Shown here one piece after another: positions 30,468 through 35,198 of a stretch of 35,198 nucleotides of DNA (positions are counted from its first letter, which is position 1; every line of letters starts with the position of its first letter). The stretch is from RGIG1995 sp045658315 (GTDB taxonomy: Bacteria > Bacillota > Clostridia > Oscillospirales > CAG-272). The notes below the pieces were generated by a model. It made no database searches, had not been told where the DNA came from, and saw only the letters and a program-made list of their open reading frames with translations. Where the stretch lies: assembly GCA_045658315.1 (NCBI GenBank), contig JAZOUV010000094.1:1-35198 (forward strand). Reading direction: 5' to 3'. Made by a program: the position numbers and the translations under genes.

Positions 30468-31073
30468 ATGGAATTCAATGAAAAACTACAGGAGCTCCGA
30501 AAGCAAAAAGGACTTACCCAAGAGGAACTTGCAGAGTATCTCTATATTTCCCGAACTGCAATTTCAAAATGGGAGTCGGGCAGAGGGTATCCCAATATAG
30601 ATTCCTTGAAAGCAATCGCAAAGTTTTTCGAGGTGACGATTGATGAATTACTGTCAGGCGATGAATTGCTGACCATAGCAGAAGAAGATACCAAGCAAAA
30701 AGAACGAACGATTCGAGACTTGGTTTTCGGTCTGCTTGACTGCAGTATGGCTTTGTTGCTATTTCTACCATTCTTCGGACAAAAAGCGGATGGTATTATT
30801 CAAGAAGTATCACTCCTTGTTTTGAACAGTATTCAGCCGTACCTAAAAATAGCATACATTGTTTTTGTAGGTACTATGATAGTGATGGGTATTACAACCT
30901 TTGCACTACAAAACTATCGTCACAGACTTTGGACTCAGTACAAGAGTATTTTGTCGTTGGCATTAAGTGCAGTTGGAGTATGCCTGTTTGTTATAAGTCA
31001 GCAACCCTATGCGGCGGCATTTGTATTCGCATTTTTGATTATCAAGACTTTAATGTTGATAAAGCGGCAATGA
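30468..31073 (+). CDS. XRE-family regulator with C-terminal membrane helices
   Basis: A 201-aa protein. Residues 1-65 form a Cro/C1-type HTH (LQELRKQKGLTQEELAEYLYISRTAISKWESGRGYPNIDSL), then a polar linker and about four hydrophobic segments (roughly 85-103, 123-143, 160-176 and 179-197). Membrane-tethered XRE proteins of this build are frequent in Clostridia; how they signal is unclear. It is followed by the PAP2 gene on the same strand with a 111-nt gap containing a small GATAC hairpin. Confidence 0.9.
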   Translation: MEFNEKLQELRKQKGLTQEELAEYLYISRTAISKWESGRGYPNIDSLKAIAKFFEVTIDELLSGDELLTIAEEDTKQKERTIRDLVFGLLDCSMALLLFLPFFGQKADGIIQEVSLLVLNSIQPYLKIAYIVFVGTMIVMGITTFALQNYRHRLWTQYKSILSLALSAVGVCLFVISQQPYAAAFVFAFLIIKTLMLIKRQ

Positions 31074-31184
31074 TACGAAACGTATCACCGATGTGACGGC
31101 TCAATTCTTTCATTTTTCAACATCTTTCCCTAAACTTGTATTCGGGCAAAAGCCAAAATACAAACAAAAAGGATGGTAGAGAAA

Positions 31185-31835
31185 ATGAAAAGAATCAGAA
31201 AAAGCTTTATTGTTTCAATGTGTTTGCTTACAGCGTTTGTGCTGTGGACGGTGGCAATTTGCTTTGTGGATGTGCGTGCGATTGGCCCGCAAGGTTCATC
31301 TGTGGGATTTGCCGGCATCAATGGTTTCGTCCATAATCTGACGGGCGTGCATTGGGGACTTTACACCATAACGGATTGGCTCGGACTTGTGCCGCTCTTT
31401 GTGTGCATGGGATTCGGCATACTTGGACTGGTGCAGTGGATCAAGCGAAAAAGCATACGCAAGGTGGATTACGACATTTTTGTTTTGGGTGGGTTTTATA
31501 TAGTCACGATTGCCGTCTATTTGTTTTTCGAGAGCGTCGTAATCAATTACAGGCCGGTACTTATAAACGGATATTTGGAAGCATCTTACCCATCTTCAAC
31601 AACCTTGCTTGTGATGTGCGTTATGCCAACGGCTGTCATGCAATTTAATAGTCGTATAAAGAACAAAGTGCTCCGTAATATCGTTGTTGTTACAATCATT
31701 GCATTTATTGCTTTTATGGTAATAGGAAGACTTATATCCGGTGTTCATTGGTTTACGGACATTGTGGGCGGTGCACTACTCAGCGCAGGACTTGTGCTGA
31801 TGTATCGTGCTATTGTCGATTTAGAAGTTAGGTGA
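31185..31835 (+). CDS. PAP2-family membrane phosphatase
   Basis: A 216-aa protein starting at ATG 31185 (ATG 31173 is too close to AAGGA). Six hydrophobic segments surround the phosphatase motifs: NYRP near residue 123 (the K-x6-RP region), YPSST near 137 (PSGH-type motif with the His replaced), and GRLISGVHWFTDIVGG near 185-200 (S/G-R-x5-H-x3-D). It probably acts on lipid pyrophosphates or phosphatidic acid at the outer membrane face. The loss of the PSGH histidine may lower or change activity. Confidence 0.85.
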   Translation: MKRIRKSFIVSMCLLTAFVLWTVAICFVDVRAIGPQGSSVGFAGINGFVHNLTGVHWGLYTITDWLGLVPLFVCMGFGILGLVQWIKRKSIRKVDYDIFVLGGFYIVTIAVYLFFESVVINYRPVLINGYLEASYPSSTTLLVMCVMPTAVMQFNSRIKNKVLRNIVVVTIIAFIAFMVIGRLISGVHWFTDIVGGALLSAGLVLMYRAIVDLEVR

Positions 31836-31851
31836 ATTCCAATTTGTCGGT

Positions 31852-31910
31852 CGGTTGCATACACTTCTTGGGTTGCATTTCAATGCAACTTTTGCAACCG
31901 GGTGCAACCC
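31852..31910. repeat. Cluster of GGTTGCA / TGCAACC repeats
   Basis: GGTTGCA occurs twice (31853-31859, 31871-31877) and TGCAAC three times (31884-31889, 31893-31898, 31903-31908), making alternative hairpins. It lies directly after the PAP2 gene and before the second palindromic array. Confidence 0.65.
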
Positions 31911-31935
31911 GTATCAAAAATTGCGTTATAATTCA

Positions 31936-31971
31936 GAAAACGACAAGTTTCGACAGAAACTTGTCGTTTTC
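31936..31971. terminator. 15-bp perfect hairpin, terminator-like
   Basis: GAAAACGACAAGTTT (31936-31950) pairs with 31957-31971 around a 6-nt loop, giving A-rich and T-rich flanks. Its CGACA-centred stem resembles the hairpin at 12-43, which also precedes a palindromic array, so the two may be one composite repeat. Confidence 0.7.
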
Positions 31972-31997
31972 AGTTATATTCGCCTTACTGCGAGTTG

Positions 31998-32110
31998 TAT
32001 GCACTTCGTTTGGTGATATTTGCTTCGCAAGTGATATGCCTGCGGGCGTTTGGGGCGTATATAATATCACTGAAACCGCAGGTTTCAATATCATTTCTCG
32101 AAGAGAAAAT
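31998..32110. repeat. Array of short palindromic hairpins (copy 2)
   Basis: Short palindromes such as TTGC-TTC-GCAA (32020-32030), TGAAACC-GCA-GGTTTCA (32071-32087) and TTTCTC-GAA-GAGAAA (32094-32108) are spaced by GTGATAT and ATATCAC units. The build matches the array at 48-191, with different stem sequences. It ends shortly before the 3' end of the minus-strand 59-aa gene. Confidence 0.7.
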
Positions 32111-32144
32111 ATCACTCCGTTGAAGACATTTCATCGTGAGCGTA

Positions 32145-32324
32145 TTAATTATTGTCCGCAAAATTCGTTACGTATTGGTGCATTTCTTTCTTTGAATTTA
32201 CCGAGTGAGTTCCTGCAATAATTTCTTGCTTTTTTTCTTCACTGAGTAATGCAAATTTTTCCATTGCCTTAGGATTCTGTGCAAGTGCCATAGCGAATCC
32301 TATGGGCATATTGTTTTTATCCAT
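32145..32324 (-). CDS. Conserved-looking small protein (59 aa)
   Basis: ATG 32324 has GAGGTG six bases upstream and opens a 59-aa frame: MDKNNMPIGFAMALAQNPKA, then MEKFALLSEEKKQEIIAG and THSVNSKKEMHQYV. The amphipathic helical pattern, good ribosome binding site and balanced codon use support a real gene. Similar small proteins with an MALAQNP...F..LS..KK..II..T..V.SK.EM pattern seem common in gut Clostridia, from memory and without a known function. It is divergent from the downstream YyaL-like gene. Confidence 0.8.
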   Translation of the reverse strand: MDKNNMPIGFAMALAQNPKAMEKFALLSEEKKQEIIAGTHSVNSKKEMHQYVTNFADNN

Positions 32325-32449
32325 TTTTTCACCTCAAAATATATTTACAAATAGTCTTTGCAACCAACGCAACAAGACATACCTGCCAAATTTTCGCATA
32401 AATATCTTCAATACTGCAAAAGATAAAAACACATGAAAGAGGTGATTTT

Positions 32450-34405
32450 TTGAGCAACAGATTAGCAAAAGAAACCAGTCCGTATCTGCTCCAGCACAAA
32501 GACAATCCCGTTGACTGGTATCCTTGGTGTCAAGAGGCTTTTGAACGAGCAAGGGAAGAAGACAAACCGATATTTTTAAGCATTGGATACAGTGCTTGTC
32601 ATTGGTGCCACGTACTTGCACATGAAAGCTTTGAAGATGAAGAGATAGCCGACTTACTGAATAAACATTTTATATCAATTAAAGTGGATAAGGAAGAACG
32701 CCCCGACATAGACAGCGTATATATGTCGGTATGTGTGGCATTTACGGGAAGCGGCGGTTGGCCAACCAGTATTTTTATGACAGCAGACCAAAAACCTTTT
32801 TTTGCAGGAACATACTTTCCAAAAACAACAAAGGGGAGAATGATTGGACTCCGAGAGCTCCTTCTTGCAATTCACGAAAAATGGATTACCGACCGTAATG
32901 CTTTATTGCAACAGTGTGACAAACTTATACAACATTTAAACAAATCCAACGGATTGAGTGTCAAAGCTGATATTGATTTATTTAATTCTGCAATAGAACA
33001 ATACACTCATATATATGACGAAAATCACGGCGGCTTTGGGAGGTCTCCAAAATTCCCCACACCTCACAACTTGCTGTTTTTACTAAGTTATTACGAAGAC
33101 TGCAAAAACGTAAATTGTATCAATATGGCAGAGCACACATTGATACAGATGTACCGAGGCGGAATGTTTGACCATATTGGCGGTGGATTTTGCCGATATT
33201 CGACGGACAAAAAATTTCTTGTTCCGCATTTTGAAAAAATGCTGTATGACAACGCCCTCCTTATACTTGCCTACTGCAAAGCGTACTCCGTAACGGAAAA
33301 GACTTTATATTTAGAAATAGCAGAAAGGACAGCAAATTATATTTTGCATGAAATGACGTCCTCGGAAGGAGGCTTTTACAGCTCTCAGGATGCAGACAGC
33401 GAAGGCAAAGAGGGAGAATATTATTTATTCATACCTAACGAGGTCATCGCTGTTTTGGGACAAGAAAACGGAGAAAAGTTCAACACCCATTTTGATATTA
33501 CATCTGTAGGCAATTTTGAAGGAAAGAATATCCCGAATCTATTGAAAAGCGATTACAAAGACAAATCATTTAAAGAGCTACTGCCTTTTCTTAACGATTA
33601 CCGAAAGAAGCGGTATTCTTTGCACCGAGACGAAAAAATAATATGCTCATGGAACGGACTTATGATAGCCGCTATGTGTCGGTTATATGTTGTCAGCAAA
33701 AAAGAAATATACCTTTCCGCCGCCAAAAAAGCTGATAACTTTATTCAAAATAATATGTGTAAAGGTGAGCTTTTATATGTAAGCTTTCATCTGGGACAAA
33801 AAGGTGTGGGCGGTTTTTTAGACGATTATGCCGCATATATTTTCGCACAACTGGCACTCTATCAAGCTACTTTTGAGAACAAATATTTGGAACGTGCAAA
33901 ATTGTTGTGTGATAAGGTGATATCAGATTTTGGAGACGGTGAGGGCGGATTTTATTTGTACGGTAAGCATCACGAAGAACTTATTTTACGCCCCAAAGAG
34001 ACATACGACGGAGCAATTCCAAGCGGAAATTCTCTCATGGCATATAATCTTGTTTTTTTATCACTTCTCACCGACGAAGAAAAATACAAAAACGAATTGG
34101 AACGTCAGTTGACCTTTGTTGCTAATGAAGCATCACTCTCCCCGGCGGGACACGCAATGTTTTTGACAGCCTTGTCAGAGCAAAAAAGAACGAAAGCTAA
34201 AATAACCGTTGTGCTTGATGCACAAACACAAAAAAGCAGTTTACCCTTTGTAATGCCAACAAATGCCGAGGTAAAAATTTTACAGCGACCTACAGAGGAA
34301 TACCCGCTAAAGAATAAAAAAACAACGTATTATATATGCATAGGTCATAGCTGTCTGCCTCCAACAAATGATTTGAATGAATTGAAACAAAAATGCACAC
34401 AATGA
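32450..34405 (+). CDS. DUF255 thioredoxin-domain protein (YyaL/SSP411-like)
   Basis: A 651-aa protein starting at TTG 32450, with GAGGTG six bases upstream; this gives MSNRLAKETSPYLLQH, the usual family start. The N-terminal thioredoxin-like DUF255 domain (1-160) has C50-HW-C53 in SACHWCHVLAHESF and GGWPTSIFM. The rest is an alpha/alpha six-barrel resembling N-acylglucosamine 2-epimerases (GGGFCRYSTDKKFLVPHFEKMLYDNA; ICSWNGLMIAAM). Members occur from bacteria to mammals; the biochemical role is unsettled. It is followed by a coupled 46-aa gene. Confidence 0.95.
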   Translation: MSNRLAKETSPYLLQHKDNPVDWYPWCQEAFERAREEDKPIFLSIGYSACHWCHVLAHESFEDEEIADLLNKHFISIKVDKEERPDIDSVYMSVCVAFTGSGGWPTSIFMTADQKPFFAGTYFPKTTKGRMIGLRELLLAIHEKWITDRNALLQQCDKLIQHLNKSNGLSVKADIDLFNSAIEQYTHIYDENHGGFGRSPKFPTPHNLLFLLSYYEDCKNVNCINMAEHTLIQMYRGGMFDHIGGGFCRYSTDKKFLVPHFEKMLYDNALLILAYCKAYSVTEKTLYLEIAERTANYILHEMTSSEGGFYSSQDADSEGKEGEYYLFIPNEVIAVLGQENGEKFNTHFDITSVGNFEGKNIPNLLKSDYKDKSFKELLPFLNDYRKKRYSLHRDEKIICSWNGLMIAAMCRLYVVSKKEIYLSAAKKADNFIQNNMCKGELLYVSFHLGQKGVGGFLDDYAAYIFAQLALYQATFENKYLERAKLLCDKVISDFGDGEGGFYLYGKHHEELILRPKETYDGAIPSGNSLMAYNLVFLSLLTDEEKYKNELERQLTFVANEASLSPAGHAMFLTALSEQKRTKAKITVVLDAQTQKSSLPFVMPTNAEVKILQRPTEEYPLKNKKTTYYICIGHSCLPPTNDLNELKQKCTQ

Positions 34406-34426
34406 CATTTGAAAGGAGTGATAGAA

Positions 34427-34567
34427 GTGGTAGAAATTGAATACCCGAGAAGAGAACAGGAGCACGAAGACAGAAAACCGAAACCGCTTATTAATCCGGG
34501 AGAGATTCAAGGGAAGCTTGAAGTTACCGATATACGTGAACGCAGAGACGGTCCCGGTGGAAATTAA
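34427..34567 (+). CDS. Small charged protein (46 aa) after the YyaL-like gene
   Basis: GTG 34427 has AAGGAG eight bases upstream, 21 nt after the preceding stop. The 46-aa product is polar: VVEIEYPRREQEHEDRKPK, then PLINPGEIQGKLEVTDIRE and RRDGPGGN. It has no hydrophobic segment or cysteines. The frame is closed immediately by the terminator at 34591-34621, which supports a two-gene unit. No family recognised; a minus-strand frame over the same bases is a shadow. Confidence 0.7.
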   Translation: MVEIEYPRREQEHEDRKPKPLINPGEIQGKLEVTDIRERRDGPGGN

Positions 34568-34590
34568 ACTCACATCAAAACATTAGAAAT

Positions 34591-34621
34591 CCCCTCCGAT
34601 AATCAAACACTTTCGGAGGGG
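34591..34621 (+). terminator. Terminator of the YyaL-46-aa unit
   Basis: A 9-bp GC-rich stem (CCCCTCCGA 34591-34599 with TCGGAGGGG 34613-34621) with a 13-nt loop, 24 nt past the stop codon, followed by TATATTATAG. The T-run is weak. Confidence 0.7.
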
Positions 34622-34662
34622 TATATTATAGAATAAACATAATTCAAGTTGCAAAAAGGATA

Positions 34663-34691
34663 TTTACAAACAGTAAAAAATATGATAGAAT
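34663..34691 (+). promoter_or_regulatory. Promoter of the metallo-hydrolase gene
   Basis: TTTACA (34663-34668), 17-nt spacer, TAGAAT (34686-34691), about 38 nt before the ATG at 34729. Confidence 0.8.
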
Positions 34692-34728
34692 TTTTATTGT
34701 AAAGAAACACATTAAAGGAGCAAAAGGG

Positions 34729-35198
34729 ATGCACATAACATGTCTTATTGAAAACACAACAGACAATAAAGAGCTTACCGCAGAACACGGACTATCGCTT
34801 TACATAGAGACCGAACAACACAAGATTCTTTTTGATATGGGACAGACGGAAAGCTTTGCACACAATGCCGAAAAACTTGGTATTGATTTAGCAGAAATTG
34901 ACATAGCTATCCTATCGCACGGACATTACGATCACGGCGGGGGGATAAAACGTTTTCTCGAAACAAACAAAAAAGCCCCCTTGTATATAAGCAAATATGC
35001 ATTTGAACCGCATTACGATGCGGCCGAAAAATATATAGGACTTGACACTTCCCTTGCCGACAGTAAGAGAATAATATTCACCGAGGATATTTATGAAATA
35101 AAGACGGGGCTCAAGCTTTATTCCTGCAATGAAAAAATCAAGCAATACGATATAAGCAATTTCGGTATGACTGTAAAAAATGACAGCACATTTGTTCC
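34729..35198 (+). CDS. MBL-fold metallo-hydrolase, COG1237-like (cut by window end)
   Basis: The frame opens at ATG 34729 (AAGGAG about eight bases upstream) and stays open to the last base, giving 156 residues of an incomplete protein. TCLIENTTDNKELTAEHGLS, then ILFDMGQT and ILSHGHYDHGGG (metal ligands H64, H66, D68, H69) are typical of the dihydropterin/MptB-like COG1237 branch of the metallo-beta-lactamase fold. It probably binds two metal ions and hydrolyses or rearranges a small phosphorylated substrate; the substrate is not known here. The C-terminal third lies outside the window. Confidence 0.92.
   Translation, partial: MHITCLIENTTDNKELTAEHGLSLYIETEQHKILFDMGQTESFAHNAEKLGIDLAEIDIAILSHGHYDHGGGIKRFLETNKKAPLYISKYAFEPHYDAAEKYIGLDTSLADSKRIIFTEDIYEIKTGLKLYSCNEKIKQYDISNFGMTVKNDSTFV

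Overview
The window looks like a chromosomal segment of a low-GC Gram-positive anaerobe of class Clostridia, probably a gut or rumen Oscillospiraceae/Ruminococcaceae-type organism. The signs are the gene order recA-recX-rimO-pgsA, a DUF1385/YqhQ-prmC-PrsA-like-rsgA operon, a complete ctsR-mcsA-mcsB-clpC heat-shock operon, strong sigma-A promoters with 17-bp spacers, AGGAGG-type ribosome binding sites and an SPQTG sortase-anchored surface protein. This placement is inference from gene content; no search was run.

Layout. 1-2800: a palindromic hairpin array, a glycine-zipper small protein, and a self-regulated GntR-ABC transporter operon (minus strand). 2900-12600: core housekeeping genes, with recA-recX-rimO-pgsA on minus, yqhQ-prmC-PrsA-like-rsgA on plus, and ddl, a flavin reductase and a PH-domain protein on minus. 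12600-15460: a restriction-modification island between ddl and clpC. Its cytosine methyltransferase is strikingly like M.HhaI (GCGC), with the catalytic Cys also at residue 81. It is followed by a 99-aa partner, and convergently by an HhaI-like endonuclease and a second nuclease-like gene. In front of that second gene, fused to the clpC 3' end, is a fossil C-terminus of another cytosine methyltransferase. 15446-20160: the CtsR operon. 20208-20435: tRNA-Leu(UAG).

From 20450 on the window is accessory in character. It has a small membrane protein; a decayed helicase-nuclease gene (Walker A lysine changed, frame continuing past a stop codon); a Fic protein; and a 4.3-kb segment bounded by perfect 25-bp direct repeats. 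That segment carries a serine recombinase, a membrane-anchored protein, a large CxxC-repeat surface protein and a small anchored protein. Beyond it lie a small HTH regulator and about 2 kb of ORF-poor DNA (28100-30100) that starts at a strong promoter and is packed with perfect inverted repeats. It is either an unrecognised large structured RNA locus or the relic of a mobile element. The right end returns to ordinary genes: HTH-membrane regulator, PAP2 phosphatase, a second palindromic array, two small unannotated-size genes (59 and 46 aa), a YyaL/DUF255 thioredoxin-domain protein, and a metallo-beta-lactamase-fold enzyme cut by the window end.

Most interesting points: (1) the methyltransferase promoter is a perfect 29-bp palindrome carrying two GCGC sites, so the enzyme may silence its own promoter by methylation; (2) the 2-kb structured, ORF-poor locus; (3) the fossil methyltransferase tail and the restriction genes lying downstream of the CtsR operon with no visible terminator; (4) the recombinase segment between 25-bp direct repeats; (5) the disabled helicase-nuclease beside an intact Fic gene.
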